From: Halichondria panicea
Taxonomy: Eukaryota; Porifera; Demospongiae; Suberitida; Halichondriidae
NCBI RefSeq assembly: GCF_963675165.1
Contig: NC_087389.1
Coordinates: 151,001 to 215,000, forward strand
Direction of reading: 5' to 3'
Length of the DNA stretch: 64,000 nt
Positions 21,134 to 33,349 of this stretch are shown in pieces. The notes beneath the pieces are model-generated. The model searched no databases. It saw nothing but the letters and a program-made list of their open reading frames with translations, and was not told where the DNA came from. Numbering within the stretch: the first letter of the stretch is position 1; the number at the start of each line of letters is the position of its first letter. The translations under genes were made by a program, and so were the position numbers.

Positions 21134-23330
21134 TCATTTGAATGTAATAACAAAACGTGGTAAATCATGAGCAGGGTTCTTCATCACTACAATGTCCCCA
21201 TGTGTTGTATGATGAGTTCCATTCTGTCCTAATAACAGTTCGTTCAGTAGCAGCTTCTTCCCACCCTTGCAGTAGGAAAGAGGGGTGTTGGGAGATGTTG
21301 CGAAGTACTCCCCAGCACCATAGGCTTGGCCATTTCTCTTCTTTTGGTCATAGCCAGTAGTACAAATGCTGTCGATATTACTCTCTGCCGTTCCATGAAA
21401 TGCAAGGCAAGTGTTTCTTTGGCTAGTGGGTAGAGACATCATTGCGCTCCTAAATTTATTGAATAAAGCACCTCCAGGCTTAGCGTGGTCGTTTTCTTTC
21501 ATTGAGGCAACTTTGAGATTCGGGAATTTCTGGAGAAACTTTTGAACTTCTGGCATACTTGTAAGAGTCCTCGCTGCAAATTGAGTAGTAAAACAAAATT
21601 GTTAAGCCAGCTTAATTTATATACCATCTCTGTTGGGGGCGTCCTTCTGTGCATGGTCTAGACAACAGTAGTCATGGACTGTCCCTCCCTCTGTTTTCCT
21701 TCTGTTAGTGCATCCAGGTAGGCCACACTGATCTTCAACCTTATCAGCTGTAGCTGCAGGCACAGGCATCACAAGTCATAACTATTCTACATGCATGTAT
21801 TATCAAGTATTCTAAAACAGCAGGAGTAACTTCTTGGTAAGAGTATACTAGGGACTTTCCCAGGGGAATTTTTCAGTGATTTTATCAAACCACACATAGT
21901 AGCCAAATAGTGGCCAGATAGCTGACAGGGACTCTCCCAGGGGAATTAAGTGTTAGAACCAATAAACAGGTGACCCAACAGTTAAAACCAATCCTAAAAT
22001 AAAGGTGACACAACAGTCCACTCTTCACATACCGTAAATGCCTCTCCTCTTTCCCTCATCAGCATGGCTCTTCCCACAGTAGTCATAGGTGGCCCCAGTA
22101 CTGCTGTCCACAAACTTGGGCTTCTGACAACCAGGGATGATGCACGATGAGCTGTCCTTGGGCCCAGCTTGAGATGCAGTGGTAGTTCCAGCAACTGGTG
22201 GAGGAGCTGTGAAAAACTGTAATCAAGGCTATAAAAATGCAATGAAAATTTACTTACCCACAAGCCCTTGTTGCAATCCAAGATTAGCATGTTTTCTCCC
22301 ACAATAGTTCTCAAAAGGCCACGTATGTTTATTACAGCCAGGTAGTAGACAGTGTGTAACTCCTTTCACCACTTGCTGGTTCACCTCTGCATGCAGGTAC
22401 ATACACAATGTGAAACGTACAAGATGTTAGCTTACGTTGCCACAGAGCCTGTCTCCTCTGGTGCTCCATGGCATGAGTGATACCACAGCACTCATGCACC
22501 GTACCACTCTCATCAACATAGCATGCCTTTAGGCACTCAGCAATAGCACATGTGGCCCTTGATGTGGGTACAACAGGAGCCTGTACTGGAGTTGGTAGTG
22601 CTGCACCATCTTGGATATTCGCTGTAATAAGCATTAGCAAAACTACTAGATAGAGTTGAAGCTTACGTAATATTCCTCTCATCTTCCCCTCTTGGGCATG
22701 CGTCTTCCCACAGTAGTCATGGAGAACTCCAGTGCCACTGTCCATATACTTAGGCTGGAAACACTCGGGGATAATGCACAGGGAATTGTCCTGTGCGCCT
22801 TGTGGCACGGAGAACATACTTGAATCTATAGAGGGAGAAATAAATGGAATGGGTGAGTTTATAATTATAGGCGTATACTCACCTTGATAAAAGTTCTCTT
22901 CATATTGATTTCCATGCCCAAATTGATTATCTTCAAACATTCCCATACTTGCAGTCATCATATGAAAATGACAGTGTATGCTTTCCATGCCCGAATTCAA
23001 ATCAAAGTCAACGGTCTGATTACAGTTGGGGAAGCCACACAATGATGATATTGGGAACGACTGAAAGTTCAGAGAAGATGCAGAAATTGGAAGAGCTACA
23101 TGACTCTGATCCATAGAAGTGTCTCGGGTAGAAGTGTCTCCAGTAGAAGTGTCTCGGATAGAAGTGTCTCCTTGCTGTGATTGCATGGACTGGTCCAGCC
23201 TAGAGTGTCCTGCAGGACGACAGCCACATTGGGAGCACTTCCAATTGAGACCACTGCTAGGGGGAGTGTAGCCTCCACAGCTAGAGCAATTCTTGCACCT
23301 TCCTCTGGAGATTCCACGGGCATCATCCAT
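21134..23330 (-). CDS. Gene C2: ribbon, six fingers and small PARP-like domain
   Basis: Intact-looking copy of C1 with the same seven-exon plan and the start MDDARGISRGRC at 23330. The last exon (stop at 21134) keeps LAFHGTAES, GQAYGAGEYFATSP and HGDIVVMKN. The DTS linker repeat is longer than in C1. Replacements such as AECLKAC for AECPNAC in a finger are the main differences. As in C1, the third triad position lacks Glu. Confidence 0.75.
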
Positions 23331-23567
23331 CAAGTCTCTCTCTAGCTCTAGCTCTCTCGATCTCTCTCTTTCTTGCATGTATATGTAGATCTACTCTGTG
23401 TGAAGTCATGTCATACAATGCCAATGGGAAGCCCCCTCTTATGTAATGCATGCTATTAATTTTATTGGCATGTCTATTTATAGTCTCTAACCGTACCTTA
23501 ACCTATTAACTCGATCAACTTTAGCTATCTAGCTCCTACGTCTACTATACTAAACAAAGTCTCTAAG
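23331..23567. promoter_or_regulatory. Divergent promoter interval between C2 and D2
   Basis: 237 bp between the start codons. Homologous to 4140-4337, with small insertions (for example around 23450-23490). CT-rich leader on the C side. No individual site is claimed. Confidence 0.45.
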
Positions 23568-25397
23568 ATGAGCTCCATCACTGATTCCAGAGGTGTGCAG
23601 AGAGGCGGTTGCAATTGCCCTCAATGTGACTGTGGCCAGTATGATGGAGGAACTGAAGGAAGGAAATGCAATTACTGTGGTCACCCTCCTGGAAAGCATG
23701 TGAACATGATCACAGGCATTGCTTCTTTGGCACTAACAACTACTTCGTTCTTACCATCTAGCTCTTTCCATTCTACTATGGTTATGGATGATACCAAGTT
23801 CCCTAGTACCCAGAGTCAACCTTGTTTTGATCTCAACACGGGCGTAGATGTACAAGATGAGTACTGTCCACAACCTACTGACCACTCTGCACCCGATCAA
23901 TCGACTATGTCGATGTCACCTCAAGGAGCTGTGCAACCACCACCGAGTCAATTTGATATTATGTCTTCCATATTACGAAGTCCCTTCAAGTGGCCACGAC
24001 CAACTACTGCTCCCCCACCAGCATTACGTTCACCTGCACCTCGGCTAGCCCTAGCCCGTATGTTATTCTAATAATTTTATATAAAATAATGATTAAATTA
24101 TATTCTTATGCTTACAGTTCCACTTGACCAGCAGTGTAAGCTCAGTGGATGCTCAAGGAGGAGATACACTGAACCAGGTGGTCGTGTACATGACTGTTGT
24201 GGGAGAACACATGCGACAGAGTATGCCAAACAAAATTGTAAAGTTCTCATGCTGTAACAGTACTTGTCATACTCTTTAGACATACTTCTATAGGTCAAAT
24301 TACATCCGAGTTGCAATGCAAGACTCCTGGATGCTACAAACAGAGGTACCCAAATGGCCAAGGAGGACATTTTGATTACTGTGCCAAATATTGTCGTGAC
24401 AGTGGAGGCAAACCACAAGGGTCAATGCTTGCTTCAGGTAAGAGCTACTAAATGTGTACATGTTATAATACTATAAATTTATAGCTTCAATGCCGGACAT
24501 GGCTCTGACAGGCGGATATGGTATCTGTCAGTTCCCTCAGTGTGCAAGACCCAAGTACTGTGATCCTGCCAATGGGAGGGTGCATGACTTCTGTAGGAGA
24601 TCCCATGCTTACCAAGCCAGAGTGCAAGGTACTTATTGCTGTGATGTAGACTTATTATTATGTAGCTCTGGGTATTTCCCAGGTGATTCCCCAAGTGATT
24701 CTCCAAAATGATAGTGGCCATTGTTATTAATGTGTCATGCTTTTGTTATTCATACTTCTCAGGAATCACCACTAGCACTGCTGTGAATATCAGAGTAGCC
24801 ACTGCACAAGAGCTCTCCACAATTGCAGGGAAGTTCAAGCAGTCATGGGCTAGTGCAAAGGGGGCCTGTCCACCAGTTTCATTTGTCTACATCATCAGTA
24901 ACTCACAACTCACACAAAGATGGACCACATACAGAAATGGGTTACAGAAGAAGGATGTTGAAGAGTACTACCATGGTACTAAACTGACATGCAACATTAC
25001 AGCGACTTCAACTCTGTGCAACGATCAACATTGTGGTGCATGTGGTATCTCAAACACTGGACTGGATCGAAGATGCATTCAAAAGAACATCAAGTTTCAG
25101 AGGTTTGGTCATGGCTTTTACCTCGCTCCTAATTCATCAAAATGCCATGACTACACCCAAGGATGCTCCTCGTATAGAGCTATGCTGTTGTTTGATGTTT
25201 GTCCCGGAAATAAATCCAACCTCAAGAAAGACGATGCAAAATTAAAAGCACCACCTCAAGGATTTGATTCTGTTTATGGACGGAAAGGAGTCCGCTTGAA
25301 CTATGAAGAAATAGTAGTGTACAACGCTGATGCTGCCCTTCCAAAATGTATTATTGTGTACCAAAAAGACGGTGTAGGGAAAATAGCAACAGGATAG
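23568..25397 (+). CDS. Gene D2: ribbon, three fingers and PARP-like domain (H-Y-E)
   Basis: Five exons: 23568-24057, 24118-24237, 24294-about 24436, about 24485-24628 and about 24763-25397. The ribbon (CNCPQCDC...CGHPPGKH) is followed by a Ser/Thr/Pro linker, then fingers CKLSGC...HDCCGRTHA, CKTPGC...FDYCAKYC and CQFPQC...HDFCRRSHA. The catalytic exon has YYHGTKLTCN (His), FQRFGHGFYLAPNSSK (Tyr) and LNYEEIVVYN (Glu), a full H-Y-E triad, plus a Cys-rich insert (CNDQHCGACG) shared with F. This fits an active PARP-type transferase. It is the reference for recognising the damage in D1. Convergent with E2. Confidence 0.85.
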
Positions 25398-25509
25398 CAC
25401 TTTTCATTTTTTCAGTAGCATAGCGTAATACAGTAGAAGTTTTTTCTATACAAAAACATTGTGTGAGCTGTATTCTACATTGTCCTCCAAAATGCACTCA
25501 TGCTAATAG

Positions 25510-26461
25510 CTAAGAGTTCATTAGTGACTGCATAAAGCACTGGTCACACCAGCCCTTCCCTGGGTTAGCTTGTCTCACTCGACACTTGGAGCACATCTTG
25601 CCACCAGCTATCGCTGGCATGGACTGAGTAGAAGGGCCCGGGGGCATAGATCCACCAGAATGGGAGAGAGGCAAACTATCATATGGTAGCATCGGAGGGC
25701 CTTGTCCTTGCATTTTAGGGTAGTAGCTCATGGCCCCACGTTTATCAGTAGAGGAAGGCCCACTGGAGATAGCAAATGATCCTGGTGGCTGTCTGTAAGC
25801 CCTCGGAGAGCTGCTGCCTTGTTGAGCTGCATGGTTAGAATAAGTAGCAAGATTATAAAAAATAAAACCCACACCTGTCTTCGTGGCAGCAACCTTCTGT
25901 TGGTGAAAGGATGATTGAAGTTCATTGAACTTCTTAGCACATGTCCTGCTACAGAAATCGTGGATCTTGTCACCTTCTCTTCGTTTTGGAAAAGTACATC
26001 CAGGACATTTACAAGTTCCATAAGTTACTAGCTGAAGAGGTTGTTCATGAGCATCATATCTTGGTTGGAACCCGGAGGCGCCCTGGGCCTGGGACATCAT
26101 CTGACCAGACGTCACGGGTGCACCCGGTTGCTGAGGACGAGGCTTGCGTACTGCGAGTGAAACAAAGAACTACGTTAGAAAAACGTAGATAGCTGGTGAT
26201 AGATTTACATACAGAAATGATATAGAAACACAGTATTCAGTCAGTGTAGCTGTTTGGATCCTCAGACTGGTACTTGTCGCACTCGTCTTTGCCACATTTA
26301 CTGCAAGCTCCCAGTGCTATGATCCTGACATGCTCTACTGGTGTATGATTGCAGTACTCACAATGCAACGGTCCAGGCAGTGTGGCCGCGGGTGAAGTAC
26401 GGTACTCTTCACACTCACAAGTGTTGCATTTGCCTCGCTGAACACCTTGGATGTCCTTCAT
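25510..26461 (-). pseudogene. Gene E2: zinc-module protein with exon-1 deletion
   Basis: The finger exon and the Ser/Pro-rich last exon (stop at 25510) are preserved. Exon 1 (start 26461) lost about 100 bp relative to E1: sequence jumps from the intron (agaaacaca) into cagtattcagtcag at about 26232. This removes the second ribbon's last Cys cluster and the splice donor, and the frame ends in TGA right after NSYTD. A product of about 74 residues with one complete ribbon might still be made, but the finger and tail exons are no longer joined in any obvious way. Confidence 0.75.
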
Positions 26462-26763
26462 TATTCTGTCAGTATAACATGGATAGTAGAAAGAGTATAA
26501 GAATATCGAGAACAAGTGATTACATGTACGTACGTATAATTATAGTGGCTTCAAGGGAATCCCGAGGGGAATCCCAGAGGAGGTACGACGTGTCAAAGGA
26601 ACGTTTTAGACACACTTAGGTCAAAGTTCGGAATGTGTGTGTTAAAGACACGCGGATGTCGTACCACCTCTGGGGGAATCCCCCAAAAGATAGTACACAC
26701 CTTCTTTTTAGAGGGATCATATCCAAGTGTAATTACATCAAAAAATCACTAAAATCACTAAAA

Positions 26764-27635
26764 TCATTTTGCAATCTTTTCCACACCATCTAACTCATAC
26801 ACAACAATAAACTGAGGCATAACAGCAGCTACATCAAACACCACTATCTCATCATAGTTCAGAGAGCCTCCAGCAACACCATGCACTGAATTGTATTCTT
26901 CTGGAGGACCAGTGAGAGTCGTGCTGTCTTGATGAATCTCGTACTTTGCACCACACGCCACCAAACACAGCAACTGAGTACGTACTTTATGGAGCGGATT
27001 GCCTTGAGTGTAGTCGTGACATTTTGAAGAATTAGGAGCGAGGTAGATTCCTTTACCAAATCGCTGAAATCGAGGAATATTGCTACCAATACGATGGGAA
27101 TCAAATCCATTGGAAGATATTCCACATATTCCACAGTTTGTGTCTTGACAACAATCATCACGCTCTAGTAAATTGCACGTTAGTTTAGTTCCAGATCGGA
27201 GTTTGTAGCCTTCTGGTCGCCTTGCTTGATTCGATCACTGTACTCGTGAAATGATTTTGTCAGCTGCTTGTTCTGTACAGCATATATCGCCAATGGCACG
27301 GGAGGGGTGGGACATTTGGGAGTGATTTTCACCCATTCTTTCTTGAAGTGCTCCAATATGTCTTTGTGCGTTTGTTGCTCTGAGTCTAGTCGCTTGAGCA
27401 TGCTTGACTCTTGAACTACCGCAGAAGATTAGTAAAATACCGTAACTTCCAAACACTTACCTGTTCCCTTTCTTTGTGCTTGGTAGCACTCTGTACAGAG
27501 CTTGAAAGGATGGTTTCTTTCCTTCTCCCCACACTCATAACACAGCTTGTGGTCTAGTTTACAGGACCTGCACAGAAAGTCTCCTTGAAGGCGAGGATGG
27601 GAGTCACATTGAAAGCACAGTTTGTCCTCAGCCAT
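26764..27635 (-). pseudogene. Gene F2: PARP-like gene lacking catalytic His
   Basis: Start MAEDKLCFQC at 27635 and C-terminus as in F1 and F3. At about 27192 ten nucleotides are missing that in F1 and F3 encode the FFHG of FFHGTKLTCN. This deletes the catalytic His and shifts the frame, so the reading ends soon after NSDL in out-of-frame residues. Downstream, the Tyr and Glu motifs are preserved but out of frame. The rest is nearly identical to F1, so the lesion looks recent. Confidence 0.85.
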
Positions 27636-27771
27636 CTTGTGTGTGTACTATTGTGTGTAGGGGAATTCCCAGGGGAACTCCCATTACATAACTTGCAAAA
27701 CACCACACTAGCACTGCAAATAATAAACTAGTTCTAGCTAGCTAAAGCTGCAAGCTCAATTAACTTTTGCA

Positions 27772-30700
27772 ATGGCAACAAGATCACTCACTGGTAAGCT
27801 GGTTAAACAATAGCCTCGGTCCCAGGCCGATTTTTTTTTAATAGAACGAAGTTGAAAAATACGGCCTGGTATTGATTGTATCTGGGCATGGCAGGAACCG
27901 GTGTCATAGGATAGAACCTCCGGGCGACAGTTTCTCCCCCGGAGCCTGCGGTCTTAGGACAATGCCTCCCCCCCCGGTGGTTTTGTCCTAGGACAGAATC
28001 CCCGCCCCCAGGATATATCATCCGGGTACATGTACCCTGTCAAAACCTGTCAAGGCTATAGTATAAGCGTATGTGCGAGTGCATGAGAAATGTATAGACT
28101 GTTAGCAATCAGAATGCCTACTCAACAAGAGTATGAGGACATACTGCTGTACAAGACTGCTGCCAGCAATGCTGGCCAGAAGAAATACAGAGACGGGCTT
28201 TCCACTAATGACAAGAGAAGTATAAGAGACAAAGTTCAAAGATATGCTCTGCAGCAACAATGCTTATACCTGCCTGAGAAGGACAGCACTGGCATGCATA
28301 GAATGAGAAGAGTTGTGGTGAAGCAAGAGGAGAAAAGCAGGATACTAAACATGTGCCACGATGGACTGGATGGAATGCATTTTGGGAGAGACAAGACCTA
28401 TGGAAAGGTATATTTATCATCATATCTTATAAAGTATAATTATATCTGTTTCATGCATGTAGGTTGCTCAGGATTTCTACTGGAAAGGCCTACATGCTGA
28501 CGTCATACAGCTCTGCAAGCACTGCGACAAATGCCAACGAACGAATCACCAACTGCAGAAGCCCAGAGCAGAACTACATCCCATCCCTGTGACAAAGGTC
28601 TGGTACAGAGTTGGTATTGACTTAGTAGGACCTCTACCTGAAACAAGCTCTGGAAACAAGTACATTATCACGCTCTCAGACTATTTCTAAGTGGCCTGAG
28701 GCTGCCCCACTCCCATCAAAATCAGCAGAAGGTGTAGCAAAATTTCTGTTTGACACATTTTGCAGGCATGGGTGGCCAAAAGTGATTCAATCAGACCAAG
28801 GAAGAGAGTTTGTCAACGAAATCAACACCCGACTTTTTCAGTTGACTGACATACAGCACTGCGTATCAAGTGCTTACCACCCACAAACAAATGGCCTTGA
28901 TGAACGCTTCAACCAGACTCTAGTGAATACTCTCAAGAAGGTAATCGATTCTAGTACTGATGACTGGGATCAGCATCTCTCTGCTGCTCTTTATGCCTAT
29001 CGCATATCAAAACAGGTAAAATTTTAATTATTATATCATGCATGCTTTTATTTTTTGATTGTAGGCGTCATCAAAGTACACACCCTTTTTCTTAATGTTC
29101 AATCGCCACCCGCGGAAAGCTGTTACTTTTGATATAGATCAACGAGATGGTGCCGACGCTATAGAAGATAGAGGAGATGCTGACCAATTGAGTGGAGAGG
29201 AGACAGAAAATGAAGAAGACGGAGAAGACATGGATGGAATTCTCCGAAGGTTGATGGAAATTCGTGATCGCTGTCACCTCAATGCCAAGGAGAACATTGC
29301 TGCTGCACAGCAAAAACAGAAGCAGCAGTATGACAACAAGCATAACTCTTTGAAGGTATTATTTTATATAGCAAACTTTAGCTTAATTTTTGCCATTTTT
29401 GTCGTAGAGTTATCCAGTTGGCAGCAGTGTCATGCTAAAGAATATGGCCAATTCTCATCGAATGGGAGGGAGAGTGGACTGCACCTGGAAAGGTCCATAT
29501 AACGCTTTCCCCAAGTACTGAGCTCCAGATAGCACAAGTGTATAGCCCATTAATTCAATGCAATGGGCTGTTGATTTCTGTGGTGGCTCTCCAGCAGCAA
29601 GAGGGTGCTAACAACTGCGGACTATTTAGCATTGCTGCTGCAATCACGCTGCTATGAACGATAATGTGGATTCTCTAGTGTTTGATGAGGCCAAAATGAG
29701 AGCACATCTCATTAAGTGCTTTGAGAAGGGCAAACTCTCACGGTTCCCTCGCACAAAGAAAGCGATGCCCAAAAGACCAACACCACAAACCATTGCCATT
29801 ACAATAATTATACTGCATGTGCAAGAGACCGGACTCTTTTGAGGATATGGTCATGTGTGACAAATTTAGTGAGTAGTATCACTATCGCTGTGCCAAAATT
29901 CGCAATGAACCAGTAGGTAATTGGTTTTGTTCTGGTTGTATCACTTTATGATTTGTGCACTTTTGGTTATATTTATTGTACTTCTTTCTCTTGCATTGTT
30001 GTATTTATTGAGTATTGAGATCTATAACATAATAGATACAGCATCTATTGCATCTAGTCTATGGCTGTTTACTTCGTATATAGCCTAGACTAGTCTCTTC
30101 TCAGATTACCTGTGGACTGACTTTCACCTGCACCGCAGAATGGGGGAGCTCTGGTCCTGGGGTAGGAGCTTTTGTCCTAGGACAGAAACTCCGGGGGGAG
30201 GAAATATCCTAAGGACGGAACCCCCCCCGGAGCTACTGTCCTGGGGGAGGCCGTGTCCTGTGACACCGGAAACAAAAGCAGTGATTCTTTACATTTTGTT
30301 TCCTGCTTTTTTTCTGTAATACTAAAGGTGTACGTAGAGGCATTTTACTCCCGTAAAAGTTACAGTAATTTAGCTCCGTGTCATGTTCTCAATTTATAGC
30401 TAGCTAGCTATGGCATGCAACTCGTTGTCTTGTTTGAAGCAAGATGGCCTCACTCTCATGGCAGAACAGGCCCAGGCTCTCAAGCTCCTGTTTGAGGGAA
30501 GGGACGTGTTTATCTGGTTCCCAACGGGGTATGGCAAGTCTCTCTGCTATATCAGTTGCTACCCTTTTTAATGGACTACAAGCTAGGTAGGACCAAGGCT
30601 CCTCCTGTTGACAAAAGTGTTCTTCTTGTTAATTGTCTCTCCCCTTGTATCTCTCATCATGAGACTCATGATTGACCAGATCAGAAGTCTAAACAATAGA

Positions 30701-32281
30701 GGTGTTTCTGCTGCCATCCTCAGTAGCAATAAAGGAATCGACAAAGATTTGGTTGCCACTGCCAAAGAAGTGTCTTTTGGGAAGTATTTCCTGCTGTATA
30801 CTGCCCCAGAGGCTGTTGTTGAAGACCACTGTTGGAGATTAATTTTTTGTTGTACCACCAGTCAATTTGTTTTATGTTTTATGTATTAAAAAAACCACGC
30901 CCAGATCACGCCCAAATACAATCAATACCAGGCCTAGTAGGCGACCTAGCGTTCAATTGGAGACCGATCGGCCGGGGGTCGAGGCTAGTTAAACAACTGC
31001 CTGCTGCTGCTATTATGTTTTGTTTGCATATTAGCTTGCTGCCTAGGCCTTTTTATATAAAATCATCATGAGCTGAAACCTTGACAACTAGACCATTCAC
31101 CATGCATCCCTTTTGCCCAGGTACAGTATGCAGGTACCCAGGCTGCTCCAAGCCAGGATACAAGGAGCCCAGTGGCTACACACACAACTTCTGTGGACGA
31201 ACACATGCTGAGATGTACAGGTCAATTTCTCTCACTTCCCCCACCTCGGCATTCTCATACTCAAGTAAGTTTGCAAAACAATGATTTTCTATTACTTTTA
31301 CTTATTGTGTCTTCTCTTGCAGGACCGGCTAAGTCAGCACAAACAACAAAAAGTGCTCTGAAGCCATTGAAGGCATTTCAAAAATATGTGTCACCGTCGT
31401 CAAACGAGATAAAGTTCTACAATAGTTATGACCCCTTCTACGAGTTTACAAACTTTTATCCAACATTTATGACAATTAATGGAAGTTCTTGGCCTTCTTC
31501 TGAACACTACTTTCAAGCTCAGAAATTTGTCGGTACTCCATATGTAGAGAAAATAAGAAAAATGTCTTCGGCTAGAGAAACGTTCCAGTTTTCGAGGAAC
31601 CCAGCTGTATCTCGATGGCGAAGGTCGGATTGGGACCAAGTGAAAGATAACATCATGCTGAAAGCTCTGAGATGCAAGTTTGGGCAATCAGACAGACTGC
31701 GTTCTCTTCTTCTTGGCACAGGAGACAAGAAACTCATTGAGCACACAGAGAATGATTCCTACTGGGGAGACGGTGGAGGGAAAGGAAAAGGCTTGAACAA
31801 ACTCGGCGAACTGCTCATGAAAGTACGAAGAGAGCTCAAAGAAATGTACAAGACAAAAAGTGGCAGCCCTCTGAAGAAAAGAAGCAGCTCGTTTTCATTT
31901 AATAGTACAACATCAAAACCTAAGTACATTGATGATATGGATATCTCTCTGAGCTCTTCAGGGCACAATCCTCTATTATTATCTCGTCACTTGTCTGGAT
32001 CACTAAGCTCTTTGCACACACCAAGCAGCACCCCCAAAGTAAGATGCTCATCTCCTTCACTGGCACGCAGTCCTCTCGGTTTCACTCCTCGCACACAACC
32101 CACAAATGATACAAGCTATTTGTATACAAAACACAGCACTGCTACCTACACTCCTACTCCATCACAATGGAAAACAACTTCTCAATCTACTGTGACAAAG
32201 CGACCTAAGGGAAATGATTCCAGTCAAGTGGCTTTTCTCTTTACTTCTTCACATAAACATACTAAACATTTTAGAGTTTGA
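27772..32281 (+). CDS. Gene G2: finger and NADAR domain, transposon in intron 1
   Basis: Exons 27772-27793 (MATRSLT), 31121-31264 and 31323-32281. Intron 1 is about 3.3 kb, against 133 bp in G1, because of nested mobile elements. The finger (CRYPGCSKPGY...HNFCGRTHAEMY) and NADAR motifs (FYEFTNFYPTF, WPSSEHYFQAQKF, DSYWGDGG, LNKLGELLMKVR) are intact. The Ser/Pro tail differs from G1 and G3 in length and sequence and ends SHKHTKHFRV. Expression depends on splicing out the 3.3 kb; otherwise coding capacity is complete. Confidence 0.8.
28090..29510 (+). pseudogene. Ginger1 transposase: gypsy-type integrase with introns
   Basis: Zinc-binding H2C2 region (HDGLDGMHFGR...CKHCDKC), then a DDE core: GIDLVGPL, IQSDQGREFVN and YHPQTNGLDERFNQTL (catalytic D, D and E). 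Introns are visible at about 28408-28462, 29016-29064 and 29356-29407. A missing base at about 28686 turns the expected DYFSKWPEA into DYF-stop, so this copy is inactive. The end of the region reads WKGPYNAFPKY. Confidence 0.8.
29520..29950 (+). pseudogene. Ulp1-like C48 protease and PHD-finger remnant of Ginger1
   Basis: QQQEGANNCGLFSIAAA resembles the Gln...Cys catalytic block of Ulp1/SENP (C48) peptidases. A frame break follows ITLL at about 29655. After a Lys/Pro linker, another frame reads CMCKRPDSFEDMVMCD and CAKIRNEPVGNWFCSGC, a PHD finger with TAG in place of the usual Trp before YHYRC. Decayed. Confidence 0.7.
30411..30890 (+). pseudogene. RecQ-like helicase N-terminal fragment captured in transposon
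   Basis: Reads LMAEQAQALKLLFEGRDVF and WFPTGYGKSLCYI (Walker A, PTGYGKS). After frame shifts follow VSPLVSLIM, RSLNNRGVSAAILSSN and FGKYFLLYTAPEAVV, the RecQ motifs Ia to Ic order. It stops before a DEAH box. It lies within the 9-bp-TSD element and looks like a captured host gene fragment. Not functional as seen. Confidence 0.65.
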
Positions 32282-32879
32282 ACAATTGTAATTTATTTAC
32301 ACGCTACCATACTTCCCCTACCAAAATATGGAATGTCAAATTATTATTATTATTATGTCAATTATAATAATTATTGTTTATATTTTTCCACCAAACTTGT
32401 AATACTGTTTATACAAAGAAGTAGTTGTTTGGTGAATGCATTGTAGACTAACCATTCTTTGCTGCCTCGATGATGGGTTTGGTCTGTTTGAGTGTACGAA
32501 CATCAGCATCAATCAGCTGCATCTGCCATTGTAATGTGTGTGTGTGTGTATGTGAAAGAATCAGTATAATAATTATGTTAGGAATATCAGTAAGCCCCTC
32601 AACAAAAGAAACAACACCTGAATGCTGAAGGCTAAAACAATAACAATCTTTCGATCATACTGACAACTCACCTATCTTGTTGAATCTAACGGCAAGGTCA
32701 AAGGGCGAATCTCCGGCCATGTTAGTGACGAGCACGTTGCAGTTATGTTGCAGAAGCTTGTTGATGGTGAAGGTCTTACCAGGAGGGCAGTACTGACAGG
32801 CATAGTGCAGGGGAGTGTTCCATTCACGATTGGCTATTTCTGCCTATAGAGAGAGATTAGTGTTAATTGACACTAATCA

Positions 32880-32985
32880 GTATTCCCATGACACTATCAA
32901 GGACCCCTACACCACCATAAGGGTACATGTACCACTACACCACCATAAGGGTATGTACCCCTACACCACCATAAGGGTACCACAC
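32880..32985. repeat. Short tandem repeat CACCACCATAAGGGTA
   Basis: Three units of about 28-35 bp with core CTACACCACCATAAGGGTA in an ankyrin-gene intron. Cassette 1 (16446-16466) has one unit only. Confidence 0.85.
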
Positions 32986-33349
32986 TGTCATTGCAAGTAG
33001 AATGTATGAAATCACTTGAGATAAGTTTTGGATCATCTCAGAAGTTCTGTACGTATGTCTTCCATCCACACTTACCAGAGCTCCGTTAGCCAGTAGTAGG
33101 TCAACAATGTCTGAGCGATTGTGCCAGGCAGCAAAGTGGAGGGCAGTGTTCCTAATAGTAACAGGGAGGAATGAACATTAAAAGCCAATCATTAATTTGT
33201 CGTTATGAGGTAGGGACACAATTAAAAGTTGGCAATATCTCGAATTGGTAGTATCAGTTTATGGCGCTCTAACACGGCAGTCACTATAAGAGGTGTGTGT
33301 AGTGTTGTATGCTATGCGTACATAACTGGCAGCTAGCACACAACTAAAC

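Larger units (their letters stand above)
27902..30265 (+). mobile_element. Ginger1-like DNA transposon (2.36 kb), nested
   Basis: Begins TGTCATAGGATAG and ends with the complement of TGTCACAGGACAC. The 4-bp sequence CCGG is duplicated at 27898-27901 and 30266-30269. Subterminal GTCCTAGGACA motifs recur at both ends. Inside are remnants of a gypsy-type integrase, a Ulp1-like protease and a PHD finger. TGT termini, a 4-bp duplication and integrase plus Ulp1/PHD are the described hallmarks of Ginger1 elements. Confidence 0.85.
27811..30987. mobile_element. TIR element with 9-bp target duplication, carrying RecQ-like fragment
   Basis: Ends TAGCCTCG...CGAGGCTA with long imperfect inverted repeats: the left inner part CCTGGTATTGATTGTATCTG matches the complement of the right CAAATACAATCAATACCAGG. 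GTTAAACAA is duplicated at 27802-27810 and 30988-30996, and G1 has the same site once. A 9-bp duplication with long TIRs is typical of Mutator-like elements; no MULE transposase is visible. It contains a RecQ-like gene fragment and has itself been entered by a Ginger1-like transposon (27902-30265). Confidence 0.8.
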
